Below, piece by piece: positions 27,532 through 38,018 of a stretch of DNA of 64,000 nucleotides. A program made the translations under genes and the position numbers. Origin of the DNA: Bacteroidota bacterium (lineage in GTDB: Bacteria > Bacteroidota > Bacteroidia > Chitinophagales > Chitinophagaceae); contig JAFDXK010000003.1 of the NCBI GenBank assembly GCA_018267965.1, positions 307,197 to 371,196 of the forward strand, given 5' to 3'. The stretch's first letter is position 1. Each line of letters opens with the position of its first letter. The notes under the pieces are model-generated. The model made no database searches. It was not told the DNA's origin and was given only the letters and a program-made list of their open reading frames with translations.

Positions 27532-27552
27532 GGGCTGATTATTTCAGCCCTT
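27521..27552. terminator. Terminator between the histidine kinase and peroxiredoxin genes
   Basis: AAGGGCTGA / TCAGCCCTT (27530-27552, five-base loop). A T-rich run follows on the minus strand (TTATTTTTTAT) and a weaker one on the plus strand. The peroxiredoxin stop codon sits in the loop. Confidence 0.75.
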
Positions 27553-28009
27553 CTAATATTTTATTGATAGCATTAAAATCGGGTACAAGACCTGTATCTT
27601 CCAGTACTTCCGCATAGCGCACAATACCATCTTTGTCTATTACAAACGCAGAGCGTTTCCCTACGCCTTTCATATCATTATACCATTCGGCGTAGATAGT
27701 ATCATATGCTGTAGATACTTCTTTATTGAAGTCACTTAACAAGGTAAAGTTCAGATTAAGGTCTTCTTTAAAACGCTTATTGGAGAACAACGAATCGACA
27801 GATATACCAAATACTGTCGCATTAGTATCATTATAAAAAGTAAGATTATCCCTTACTCCGCATAGCTCTGTGGTACATACGTTTGTAAAAGCTAGAGGAT
27901 AAAACAGTAATAGAACATTTTTACCCCTGTAATCGCTAAGGGTTACCTTATTCTTATCTGTATCTCTTAATGTAAAATCCGGTGCTTGTTGCCCTACTTG
28001 AATACTCAT
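27539..28009 (-). CDS. Peroxiredoxin, BCP/PrxQ- or AhpE-like
   Basis: A 156-residue thiol peroxidase. The active-site motif is P38-L-A-F-T42-N-V-C45 (PxxxTxxC). A second cysteine at 50 is five residues on, the spacing of the resolving Cys in PrxQ/BCP proteins. It reduces hydrogen peroxide and organic peroxides in the cytosol, using thioredoxin in known cases. The start is the ATG at 28007-28009 ([14 protein letters not shown]); an upstream TTG at 28045 would lie in the promoter. Its promoter is one of the two best matches in the window (28024-28054). Confidence 0.92.
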   Translation of the reverse strand: MSIQVGQQAPDFTLRDTDKNKVTLSDYRGKNVLLLFYPLAFTNVCTTELCGVRDNLTFYNDTNATVFGISVDSLFSNKRFKEDLNLNFTLLSDFNKEVSTAYDTIYAEWYNDMKGVGKRSAFVIDKDGIVRYAEVLEDTGLVPDFNAINKILEGLK

Positions 28010-28023
28010 AATTATAGTTTTTG

Positions 28024-28054
28024 CTAAAGTAAAAGTATATAACACCCTGTCAAA
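28024..28054 (-). promoter_or_regulatory. Promoter of the peroxiredoxin gene
   Basis: On the minus strand: TTTG (28054-28051), 19 bases, TACTTTAG (28031-28024). One base differs from the TTTG-N19-TAnnTTTG consensus. The -7 box is 14 bp before the ATG. Confidence 0.65.
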
Positions 28055-28117
28055 ATGAAAAGTTCAAATACAGCAGCATTTTCAATAACTGACAGAAAAT
28101 CAATTTTCATATAAAAT

Positions 28118-28138
28118 ATTTTCATTTTTTATGAAAAT
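28118..28138. promoter_or_regulatory. Inverted repeat upstream of groES
   Basis: ATTTTCAT, five T, ATGAAAAT: a symmetric 21-base site about 97 bp before groES. It could be an operator. It is not a CIRCE element (no TTAGCACTC/GAGTGCTAA), and AT-richness makes chance likely. Confidence 0.25.
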
Positions 28139-28234
28139 TTGACGCAATTTTGTGCCCCCTTGCTCCAATGGCATAAAACATGTTGGTAAAGAGGTAATTA
28201 AATAATTCTTTAAATATTTAAATATTAATAAACT

Positions 28235-28513
28235 ATGGCAAACGTAAACATTACACCGCTGCACGACAGGGTGATTGTTCAACCCGCAGCAGCAGAAGAG
28301 AAAACAGCAGGTGGTATCATTATCCCGGACACGGCTAAAGAAAAACCACAACGTGGTACTGTGGTAGCGGCAGGTCCTGGTAAAAAAGATGAGCCGATGA
28401 GCGTAAAAGCTGGTAACACGGTACTGTATGGTAAGTACGCCGGTACAGAAATTACTATCGAAGGTAATGATTACCTGATCATGCGCGAAAGTGATATCCT
28501 GGCAATAGTATAA
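28235..28513 (+). CDS. groES: Co-chaperonin GroES
   Basis: A 92-residue GroES of normal length. It reads [20 protein letters not shown], then the mobile loop [17 protein letters not shown], and finally [13 protein letters not shown]. Seven copies cap the GroEL ring. It leads groEL by 49 bp in the usual order. The ~220-bp leader contains no CIRCE site, so heat control, if any, is not through HrcA by sequence. Confidence 0.98.
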   Translation: MANVNITPLHDRVIVQPAAAEEKTAGGIIIPDTAKEKPQRGTVVAAGPGKKDEPMSVKAGNTVLYGKYAGTEITIEGNDYLIMRESDILAIV

Positions 28514-28547
28514 TGCCGTTATTTCAAATTAATTAATCAGTAAATAA

Positions 28548-30200
<1,653 letters not shown>

Positions 30201-30220
30201 TACGCATACAAAACTTAAAA

Positions 30221-30253
30221 ATAAAAGGCTGCAAGAATCTTGCAGCCTTTTTC
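30221..30253. terminator. Bidirectional terminator between groEL and the PorP/SprF gene
   Basis: AAGGCTGCAAG / CTTGCAGCCTT, with A-rich sequence on the left and TTTTT on the right, so both convergent genes end here. Confidence 0.88.
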
Positions 30254-30269
30254 TATTCGAGTTATTTTC

Positions 30270-31322
30270 TTAATAAAACTCCGGACAAATAGTTCTTGAT
30301 TTCTGATGTTCAGGATTATTAATTAATCCTGTTTTGATAACACTTATCTCATAACCTCCGCGAAGGTTCGTTGCAGCTTTCAGTTTTGAAGTATTGAAAT
30401 CATAACTACAAGTAAAGGCCAAATCTTTATAACGCAATTTAACGGTAGGGATAAAAGCATCACCTACGCGATAAAACAAACCACCAAACAAGACAAAATT
30501 CATTGCCCCTGTAGCATCCTTAGAATGCCAGCCTAACAGTCCACCCAAAATAGTTTCGTTATAATCTCCTTGCCTCATATAGTTGCCATGCAACTGAAAA
30601 CTAAATGATTCATTCATTTGCTTACTTGCAGCAGCATTGAAATTAAATCGCATTCCTAATTTAATGCTGTTATTATCAAAGAAAGAATTACGTGGTTGTG
30701 TAACGTGATAGCCGGATACACCAATTACATAATTCAATCTGTTCTCTTCTTCTTCACTACCTGCAGAACTATTAAAACAAACTCCGAAACCTAAATCCCA
30801 ATAACTGAATTTCGGGTTTAATGTATTTTCTCCCGTAGGCGCTGATGCATTGTAATACCCCCCTTGGTACTGATTATCAACAGTCATTTTTGTAGGGTCG
30901 AAATTTCGCTGAATATAGCCACCAGTAAAACCTGCAGACAGATATGAATGTTGTCCGTCCTCTAATGATTTGTTATAATTAAGCGCAGGGTAAAATGATA
31001 TGGTTTGCAAACTAACACTTCCTGCTTTATCATAGTAACCTAACAAACCGACGCTTAAAAAGTCTCCTACTTCATTTATCGGTATTCTTGTTTCTGCATT
31101 TACCAGGCCCGTTTGATACGGCTTGCTGATGCTACTCCATTGGTTGCGATATATCATGGCAACTTTATAATCTCCGGTAAACAAACCTGTCAACCCGGGA
31201 TTACGCAGGATAGATGTTTCATAAAACTGAGAAAAGTGTATATCCTGAGCACGGAGCAATGCAGTGCTCAACAGCAATATAGCTGTACCTATTACCCTGA
31301 CTATTATTAACCTTTTCATCAT
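30270..31322 (-). CDS. PorP/SprF-family outer-membrane protein (type IX secretion accessory)
   Basis: A 350-residue outer-membrane barrel with a signal peptide (about 1-25, cut at LRAQ). The family start is clear: DIHFSQFYETSILRNPGLTG, then YRNQWSSI and a run of amphipathic strands. PorP/SprF proteins are inner-face barrels needed for export or anchoring of particular T9SS cargo with type B C-terminal domains; SprF serves the adhesin SprB in Flavobacterium. The gene overlaps the end of the giant PKD protein gene by 4 bp (ATGA). This is strong evidence that the two proteins work as a pair. An alternative start is the second Met. Confidence 0.93.
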   Translation of the reverse strand: MMKRLIIVRVIGTAILLLSTALLRAQDIHFSQFYETSILRNPGLTGLFTGDYKVAMIYRNQWSSISKPYQTGLVNAETRIPINEVGDFLSVGLLGYYDKAGSVSLQTISFYPALNYNKSLEDGQHSYLSAGFTGGYIQRNFDPTKMTVDNQYQGGYYNASAPTGENTLNPKFSYWDLGFGVCFNSSAGSEEEENRLNYVIGVSGYHVTQPRNSFFDNNSIKLGMRFNFNAAASKQMNESFSFQLHGNYMRQGDYNETILGGLLGWHSKDATGAMNFVLFGGLFYRVGDAFIPTVKLRYKDLAFTCSYDFNTSKLKAATNLRGGYEISVIKTGLINNPEHQKSRTICPEFY

Positions 31323-34300
31323 CTGACTAACGTTATATCACCCTTAATAGTTAATATTTCTCCCGATTCGCATACGGCTTCTAACACGTATACAAATACA
31401 TCCGGCGGCAATGTAGCTCCGTTAAATGTTCCATCCCAACCTTCTGTTTTGTTATTAAGTGCGAAACCTGTGCGTTCATATACTTTTTCACCCCAACGAT
31501 TGAACACTCGGAAAGAGCGCACTTTATCAAGCCCTGTGCCACGTGGATAGAATACATCATTTTCACCATCTCCGTTTGGTGTAAACGTATTCGGAATAAA
31601 TATTTGGCTGTTATCACACAACACTTTGATGGTTACTTTGTCAGAGTCGACACAACCATGTGTAGTATACACTTTAATTGTGTATTCGGTTGTTTTAAAT
31701 GGCTTTGCATCAGGATCAGGACAATCGCTACAGCTCAAACTTTCCGCAGGAGACCATTTGAATTTATCAATGAGCTTACCCGTAGCCTGTATTCGTGTAG
31801 TGTTACCTGCAATGATAGTATTTTCGCCGGTAGCCGTCACTTCAGGTAACGGGTATACTGTAATTTTTACGAAATCTGTATCAGGTATACATCTGCCTTC
31901 ATAAGACACCACCATGTATTTATTAGTAGTATGAGGTGATGCGATTGGATATGCTGAACCCGGATTGTCTAAACCATCTGACGGGAACCATACATATTTT
32001 TTACCACCGTACACATACAATTGCAATGTATCCTTATCACACATCTCCCTGTCAGGGCTTGTTATAGCAGTTACCTTAGTTTTAATGCCAACTGTTACCG
32101 TATCTGTATTCTTACAATTATGTATGTCTGTACCTGTAACTATAAAATCAGTTTTGACATTAGAGAAAGCAGTCGGGTCTGAACATGACAGGCAAGACAG
32201 GAACGGATTGGAATTCCATAAATAAGAAACGCCACCAGTTGCATGAAGCTGTGCTGAATCTAATAAACAGATAATTGTATCGGCGCCTGCAGATATGTTA
32301 GGCAATGGATAAATCACCAAATCTTTTGTGATGCTGTCCTTACAGCCTCTCGAATTTTCTACATACAATTTTACTGAATAGTTGCCCGGCGCTCCGTAAT
32401 AGTGAGATGGTGTTCTGAGGTTACTGGTTGTACCATCATGGAAAGTCCATCTCCACAAAATCTTAGGAGAGAAATACGTTTTTGATGTATCCAGTAATGT
32501 TACCGTACTGTATTGACAAGGAGCTTCTCCTAAGAAATCAGGCTCAACAGCATCCACTTTAATTGTATCAGAACCGGGTGACAAAGCTTTACATCCTTTT
32601 ACATCTGAGAAAATAACTTTAGGCACGTAGGTTCCGGGGTTGGTATAGGTGTGCGTCATAGAACCGGCAGTTCCAGTAACAACTGTACCATCGCTAAAAT
32701 CCCAAACAAATGATGCAACGTTAGTAGTGATACTATTAAAGTTCACAGTTAGTGGTTTGCAGCCTATCAATGGCGAGTAACTAAAAGCTCCGGTATAACC
32801 TAATATGTTTACATGTTTTATTATAGAGTCTTTACAACCACGTACATCGCTGGCTACTAATACCACATTATAATAGCCCGGGGTAACAAACAATTCGTTA
32901 GGGCTTTTGAACGTAGAATTTGTTCCTGTACCAAAATTCCAATTATAACTAAACGCCTTTGTAGACAGGTTAGTGAATTTCACATAAAGCGGCGGACATA
33001 CCGCCACAGAATCACTCATAGAAAAATCAGCTGTAGGTTTCACAGTAGTAACTGCCGGAGATACTTTTGAAGTGTCTTTACAACCATGCGCATCTGTAAC
33101 AATAAGCCTTACATCAAACGAGCCTAATGTGTTATAGGTATGCGTGGGGCTGGCAGTTGTACCTACAGGTGTGAAGTCGCCAAAATCCCAGTTATACGCT
33201 ACTGCATTAACAGAATAGTTATTAAACTGTACAGGCCCACCCAAACATGCTGTATCTGAAACAATAAAGACGGCCGTTGGTTTGTATACATGTACATAAC
33301 CGGGTTTGGTAAGCGAGTCAACACAACCTACATTATCTGTAACAATGAGTTTGATATCATAATCGCCTGTCAAATTAAAGGTTTGAGATGCGGTAGTGGC
33401 ACTCGTTGATATGGTAATAGGTGTAGTAACTGATGCGCTACTGAATGCCCATTTACGATTCGTAATAAAAGCCCCTGCAGGTACCGTGCTTTTATCAGTA
33501 AATGTTACATTAAGAGGCATACAACCTTCTATCGGCACTGCTGTATCTGCTACTGTAGGCCATGATACAAAGATGTATGGATTACGAACAATAGAATCTT
33601 CACATCCCCAGTCATCTGTTATAACAACCTTTATCTTATGAAAACCTGTTGGAAAAAATACCCTACTTGTATTAACAAAACTATCTGAGAAGAATGTATT
33701 ATTATCATACCATTTATAAAGAGTTGGAATCCTTCCCGATAAGGTTGCATTAAACCGTACCGTATCTCCCTTACAGACGGCTGTGTCATTCGCCGATAGT
33801 GTCATCGATCGTAAGCCTAAATTTATTGGGTATGATACTGTATCACTGCAACCGGACCTACTGTTCCAGGTAATAAGGGTATAAGCATAAGTGCCTAATG
33901 CAGGATACTGATGCGTTGGCTCAAATAGTGTTGACGAATCTCCATCTCCAAAATACCATTTCCAAGAAGTAGCTCCCAAAGATCCATTCCTGAATTTAAC
34001 TTTCGTTGGAGTATCACAAGAAAGTACAACAACAGGCACTGACTTAGGAGAGTCAACAATAATACTATCTACTTTTATTAAAGTATCCATGCAGCCATGA
34101 TGGCTTGCAATCTTCATTATTGTTATCGTATCAGGATGATTGAATTTGTATGAAATAATTTTTAAGCCTGTTCCGAAATCAGCAATTGTTAATCTCGGAG
34201 GGTCATTATAATTTTGAAAAAACTTCCATCTCCAAACAGTATTAGGCGGATTCCCGCTAAGGGTATCGTAAAAATACACATCAGTTTTCAGGCATACATG

Positions 34301-35959
34301 GTACCTATCCGGCCACATTGGGGGTACAGTAAAGAAAGCTGCCTTTGGTTTTATTCCTACTTTTACTGTAATAGTGTCTTTTGCAACACAACCATTGCTG
34401 CCGGTAACAGTAAGTATAACGCGATATACTCCGGTATCAGGATAGGTATATGTTGGGTTAGCTAAAGTGCTATGTACACTGTTGCCATAATCCCAATCGT
34501 AGCTGGTTATGGGCAATGGGAAATTTGAACGGCCGGGACCGGGACAGTGAGTATATGCACCAGATGTAAACCTGATTAATCTGCTGCAACCTGAATCAAC
34601 ATCATTATTATTCGCTTTAGCCTCAACTTCTAAATCATAAATCTTTACAAAGTTGTTTTTTACAACTGTATCCTTACATCCGTAAATATTTGTCACCTTT
34701 AAACTAGGAGTATAAAAACATTTGCCGGTATAAACATGTGAAGGGCTGGTTGATGGCGAAGTACCGGTGCCATCTCCAAAATCCCATTCAAATGCCGTAA
34801 TGCCTGTGGTAGTAGTAGGAGTAAATGTTATTAGGGCAGAACCAGGACAAACATTATTAGGATTTATGGTAAAATCGACATTAGGTTTAGGATTGACTAT
34901 AATGGTTTTTGTAGCTGTTGTAAGGCAACCTGCATAATTGTAAGTTAATGTAACAGTATACGTTCCAGTAGTAGCATATTTGTGTGATGCAACTGGTACG
35001 TTGTCATGGGGAGTAAAGTCACCCCAATCCCAATCTACCGAACCGCCGGACGGTGTACCGGTTGCTGTAAGTACTAAAAATTGGTCTTTAACACATACAC
35101 TGGAATTACCTGATATTGAAACACTTGGGTTATGAATGCATACGTATGATGATCTGGTAATAGAATCTTTACACCCGTTAACATCCGATACAATCAATTT
35201 GGGTGACCAGCATTGAGGTGGTGTACCTGTATATGTATGAGAAACTGTTTGTCCAGAACCTACACTACTCGGACCATCTCCATAACTCCAGAAATAGGTA
35301 AAGGGTCCATTGCCGGTTGCTGAACCATTAAAAGTAGGTGATACCGTTGTACCGCAACCGTTTAACGGGCTACCTGTGAAACTGGCGGAAGGCGGACTCA
35401 CAACATTGATATATGATGTTTTTGTAAGACTGGAAATGCAACCATAAGAATTAGTTACCTGCAATGTAACATTAAAGCTACCGGCTGTAGTATAAGTATA
35501 TGTAGCAGGATTGCCTGTTAACATACTGCCGGCATACCAAATATAGGTACCTGTACCGGGGGCGTTTAATGTACTGGCATCGGTAAAGGTAACAGCTAAC
35601 GGGGCACACCCGGATGTAGGGCTGGCATTAAAATTAACTGTAGGATTTGGTCGTACTGTGACAGTAGCAGTTTTAGTACTGGATTGTCCACCAGCGCCGT
35701 ATGCTACAAGTGTTACTGTATACGTTCCCGGTGTATTATATGTAGTGCCCGGACTGGTGAGTGTGCTGCTACCCATACCTGTACCAAAAGTCCAGTAATA
35801 GCTAGTGGCACCTGAAGACAGGTTTACAAAACTCACCACAAGCGGAGAACAACCACTTGAATTAATGATACTGAAATCAGCTGTTACAGCTCTTGCAATA
35901 AGAGATGAAGCAGAAAATATGATGATGCAAAAAATAACTTTTGCCAGATGACGCAGCAT
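31319..35959 (-). CDS. Giant PKD-repeat surface protein with gliding-associated C-terminal (type B) domain
   Basis: About 1546 residues from the ATG at 35957-35959, which begins a signal peptide (MLRHLAKVIFCIIIFSASSL). A TTG at 35998 is a weaker start. I count about fourteen PKD-like units of 75-110 residues, each with a W-[DY]-FG[DT]G core, a Y-x-x-x-G-x-Y turn and a terminal GC pair (for example YNWDFGDFTPVGTTASPTHT, then LIVTDAHGCKD). Three Cys-paired Ig-like units follow (residues ~1220-1450). The last ~95 residues are the CHU_C/type B sorting domain (FIPNTFTPNGDGENDVFYP, FRVFNRWGEKVYE, GDITLVR). It is probably exported by T9SS to the surface as an adhesin, SprB-like in logic. The gene is coupled to PorP/SprF. 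Confidence 0.93.
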   Translation of the reverse strand: MLRHLAKVIFCIIIFSASSLIARAVTADFSIINSSGCSPLVVSFVNLSSGATSYYWTFGTGMGSSTLTSPGTTYNTPGTYTVTLVAYGAGGQSSTKTATVTVRPNPTVNFNASPTSGCAPLAVTFTDASTLNAPGTGTYIWYAGSMLTGNPATYTYTTAGSFNVTLQVTNSYGCISSLTKTSYINVVSPPSASFTGSPLNGCGTTVSPTFNGSATGNGPFTYFWSYGDGPSSVGSGQTVSHTYTGTPPQCWSPKLIVSDVNGCKDSITRSSYVCIHNPSVSISGNSSVCVKDQFLVLTATGTPSGGSVDWDWGDFTPHDNVPVASHKYATTGTYTVTLTYNYAGCLTTATKTIIVNPKPNVDFTINPNNVCPGSALITFTPTTTTGITAFEWDFGDGTGTSPSTSPSHVYTGKCFYTPSLKVTNIYGCKDTVVKNNFVKIYDLEVEAKANNNDVDSGCSRLIRFTSGAYTHCPGPGRSNFPLPITSYDWDYGNSVHSTLANPTYTYPDTGVYRVILTVTGSNGCVAKDTITVKVGIKPKAAFFTVPPMWPDRYHVCLKTDVYFYDTLSGNPPNTVWRWKFFQNYNDPPRLTIADFGTGLKIISYKFNHPDTITIMKIASHHGCMDTLIKVDSIIVDSPKSVPVVVLSCDTPTKVKFRNGSLGATSWKWYFGDGDSSTLFEPTHQYPALGTYAYTLITWNSRSGCSDTVSYPINLGLRSMTLSANDTAVCKGDTVRFNATLSGRIPTLYKWYDNNTFFSDSFVNTSRVFFPTGFHKIKVVITDDWGCEDSIVRNPYIFVSWPTVADTAVPIEGCMPLNVTFTDKSTVPAGAFITNRKWAFSSASVTTPITISTSATTASQTFNLTGDYDIKLIVTDNVGCVDSLTKPGYVHVYKPTAVFIVSDTACLGGPVQFNNYSVNAVAYNWDFGDFTPVGTTASPTHTYNTLGSFDVRLIVTDAHGCKDTSKVSPAVTTVKPTADFSMSDSVAVCPPLYVKFTNLSTKAFSYNWNFGTGTNSTFKSPNELFVTPGYYNVVLVASDVRGCKDSIIKHVNILGYTGAFSYSPLIGCKPLTVNFNSITTNVASFVWDFSDGTVVTGTAGSMTHTYTNPGTYVPKVIFSDVKGCKALSPGSDTIKVDAVEPDFLGEAPCQYSTVTLLDTSKTYFSPKILWRWTFHDGTTSNLRTPSHYYGAPGNYSVKLYVENSRGCKDSITKDLVIYPLPNISAGADTIICLLDSAQLHATGGVSYLWNSNPFLSCLSCSDPTAFSNVKTDFIVTGTDIHNCKNTDTVTVGIKTKVTAITSPDREMCDKDTLQLYVYGGKKYVWFPSDGLDNPGSAYPIASPHTTNKYMVVSYEGRCIPDTDFVKITVYPLPEVTATGENTIIAGNTTRIQATGKLIDKFKWSPAESLSCSDCPDPDAKPFKTTEYTIKVYTTHGCVDSDKVTIKVLCDNSQIFIPNTFTPNGDGENDVFYPRGTGLDKVRSFRVFNRWGEKVYERTGFALNNKTEGWDGTFNGATLPPDVFVYVLEAVCESGEILTIKGDITLVR

Positions 35960-36140
35960 ATAGTACAGTGGTTTGGTCAGGCATATAAAGTTAAACAATA
36001 CTTAAAAGAAACGTTAAAAACGGGGTTTATTTAGCAGCCATTTTAGTGCATTTTAATGTTCATGAGTGAGAAGCGAGATTTTAATTAATTACGAGTTAAA
36101 GATTATGTCCTGTAATGCTACAATTAGCAAGGCGTTTTGC

Positions 36141-36148
36141 TACTTTTG
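36141..36148 (+). promoter_or_regulatory. Candidate -7 element for lysA
   Basis: TACTTTTG, an exact TAnnTTTG, ends 18 bp before the lysA ATG. No -33 TTTG at the expected distance. Confidence 0.45.
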
Positions 36149-36166
36149 CACTCTTTCTGAGTCATT

Positions 36167-37381
36167 ATGTACCAACCAATATCCAACGAAGAATTAATTC
36201 GTATTGCCGATGAATACGGCACCCCTGTTTATGTGTATCATGCTGAAAAAATTGCACAGCAGTACAATAAACTGAAAGATGCATTTAGCAACCACCCTAC
36301 GCGCTTTTTTTATGCGTGTAAGGCATTGACCAATATCAATATCTTAAAATATCTGAAAAGCCTTGGCGCTTCTATAGACTGTGTGAGCATCAACGAAGTG
36401 ATGCTGGCATTGAAAGCAGGATTTGAACCTAACGATATACTGTTTACTCCCAACTGTGTAGATTTTAGTGAAATCATTGAAGGACAGAAACTTGGCGTCA
36501 ACATCAACATCGATAACATTTCGATATTGGAGCAATTCGGTAATAAATTCGGTAGCGGATATCCGGTTTGTATCCGTATCAATCCGCATATAGAAGCCGG
36601 TGGCAATTATAAAATATCTACAGGCCATATCGACAGCAAATTTGGAATATCTGTTCACCAGATGCGCCATATAGAACGCATTGTAAAAACAACCAAGCTG
36701 CATGTGAAAGGTTTGCACATGCACACAGGCAGCGAGATAAAAGACGCAGATGTTTTTGTTCGCGGGCTGGAAGTAATGTTTGAAATTGCCCGTCATTTTG
36801 AACAATTGGAGTTCATTGATATGGGTAGTGGTTTCAAAGTACCTTATAAAGATGGTGATAAGGAAACTGATGTGGCGACATTAGGACAAAAACTGACGGC
36901 TGCCATTAAAGAATTTGAAGCTGAATATAACCGAACACTGGAAGTATGGTTTGAACCCGGAAAGTATTTGGTGAGCGAATGCGGCTATTTTATAGTTAAA
37001 GCAAACGTCATCAAACAAACGCCAGCTACTGTTTTCGTAGGGGTCAACTCAGGATTCAATCACCTGATTCGCCCTATGTTTTATGACGCTTACCATCGTA
37101 TCGAAAACATATCGAACCCGACAGGTGCCGAACGTATCTATACCATTGTAGGTAACATTTGTGAAACTGATACTTTCGCGTGGGATAGAGTTTTGAATGA
37201 GGTACGTGAAGGTGATTATCTTGTGTTTTACAATGCAGGTGCTTACGGTTTTGAGATGAGCAGTAATTTCAACTCACGCTTGAAACCTGCAGAGGTAATG
37301 GTAAAAGAAGGCAAAGCATTCCTGATACGTGAACGTGATGAGTTTAAAGATTTATTGCGCAACCAAATAGAAGTATTATAA
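36167..37381 (+). CDS. lysA: Diaminopimelate decarboxylase
   Basis: A 404-residue fold-type III PLP enzyme that decarboxylates meso-diaminopimelate to lysine. The PLP lysine is in RFFYACKALTN, followed by the barrel (GASIDCVSINEVMLAL, CIRINPHIEAGG, HTGSEIKD, IDMGSGFKVPY) and the active-site Cys/Tyr region VGNICETDTFAWDR and GAYGFEMSSNFNSR. Length and motifs are normal. It is followed after 9 bp by a LOG-family gene, likely in one transcript. It is divergent from the PKD protein. Confidence 0.95.
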   Translation: MYQPISNEELIRIADEYGTPVYVYHAEKIAQQYNKLKDAFSNHPTRFFYACKALTNINILKYLKSLGASIDCVSINEVMLALKAGFEPNDILFTPNCVDFSEIIEGQKLGVNINIDNISILEQFGNKFGSGYPVCIRINPHIEAGGNYKISTGHIDSKFGISVHQMRHIERIVKTTKLHVKGLHMHTGSEIKDADVFVRGLEVMFEIARHFEQLEFIDMGSGFKVPYKDGDKETDVATLGQKLTAAIKEFEAEYNRTLEVWFEPGKYLVSECGYFIVKANVIKQTPATVFVGVNSGFNHLIRPMFYDAYHRIENISNPTGAERIYTIVGNICETDTFAWDRVLNEVREGDYLVFYNAGAYGFEMSSNFNSRLKPAEVMVKEGKAFLIRERDEFKDLLRNQIEVL

Positions 37382-37390
37382 CTCTATACA

Positions 37391-37972
37391 ATGAAAAGCA
37401 TTGCAGTTTTTTGCGGTTCCAGTGAAGGCTATAACGAAGTATACAGAGAAGTAGCTTATCAACTGGGTATCGCCCTGGCCGAAAAGAATATTACGCTTGT
37501 ATTCGGCGGTGGTAAAATAGGGCTGATGGGAGCAATAGCCGATGGTGTGATGCAACATGGAGGCAAAGCAATAGGTGTTATTCCCGAATTTTTGCAAACA
37601 AAAGAAGTAGCCCATGAAGGTGTTACTGAAATGATAGTGGTAGATACCATGCATCAGCGCAAGTTGAAAATGCATGAGCTAAGTGAAGGTGTAATAACGC
37701 TACCGGGAGGATGGGGAACCATGGAAGAAATGTTTGAAATGCTTACCTGGGGACAATTGGGGCTCCACAAAAAACCTGTAGCTTTATTAAATGTCAATGG
37801 CTACTATGACAGCCTGAAAGTGTTGGCGAACAATATGGTGATTGAAGGTTTTCTGAATGAAGACACTAATAAATTACTCCTTACTTCAGAATCAATAGAT
37901 GAATTATTGACCTTAATGGATGAATTCACCGCACCTAATGTAGAGTCCATACTTAAACAATCAGATACATAG
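37391..37972 (+). CDS. LOG-family nucleotide phosphoribohydrolase
   Basis: A 193-residue Rossmann-like protein with VFCGSSEGYNE, FGGGKIGLMGAIADG and the catalytic signature LPGGWGTMEEMFEMLTW (PGGxGTxxE). LOG proteins release the base from nucleoside 5'-monophosphates such as cytokinin ribotides or AMP. In bacteria outside plant associations the natural role is mostly purine housekeeping. Older annotations as 'lysine decarboxylase' are wrong for this family, so its place beside lysA should not be read as support for that. It lies 9 bp after lysA. Confidence 0.92.
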   Translation: MKSIAVFCGSSEGYNEVYREVAYQLGIALAEKNITLVFGGGKIGLMGAIADGVMQHGGKAIGVIPEFLQTKEVAHEGVTEMIVVDTMHQRKLKMHELSEGVITLPGGWGTMEEMFEMLTWGQLGLHKKPVALLNVNGYYDSLKVLANNMVIEGFLNEDTNKLLLTSESIDELLTLMDEFTAPNVESILKQSDT

Positions 37973-38018
37973 TTTTTACCCGCTTAAGTTTTTATCTTCA
38001 TAGCCATAAACAGTTCTC

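Noticed and set aside
28010..28234. CIRCE/HrcA operator before groES
   Set aside because: No TTAGCACTC/GAGTGCTAA pair; only an AT-rich inverted repeat.
31319..35959. PKD units as a DNA-level tandem repeat
   Set aside because: The units are similar as protein but I see no long identical DNA stretches between them.
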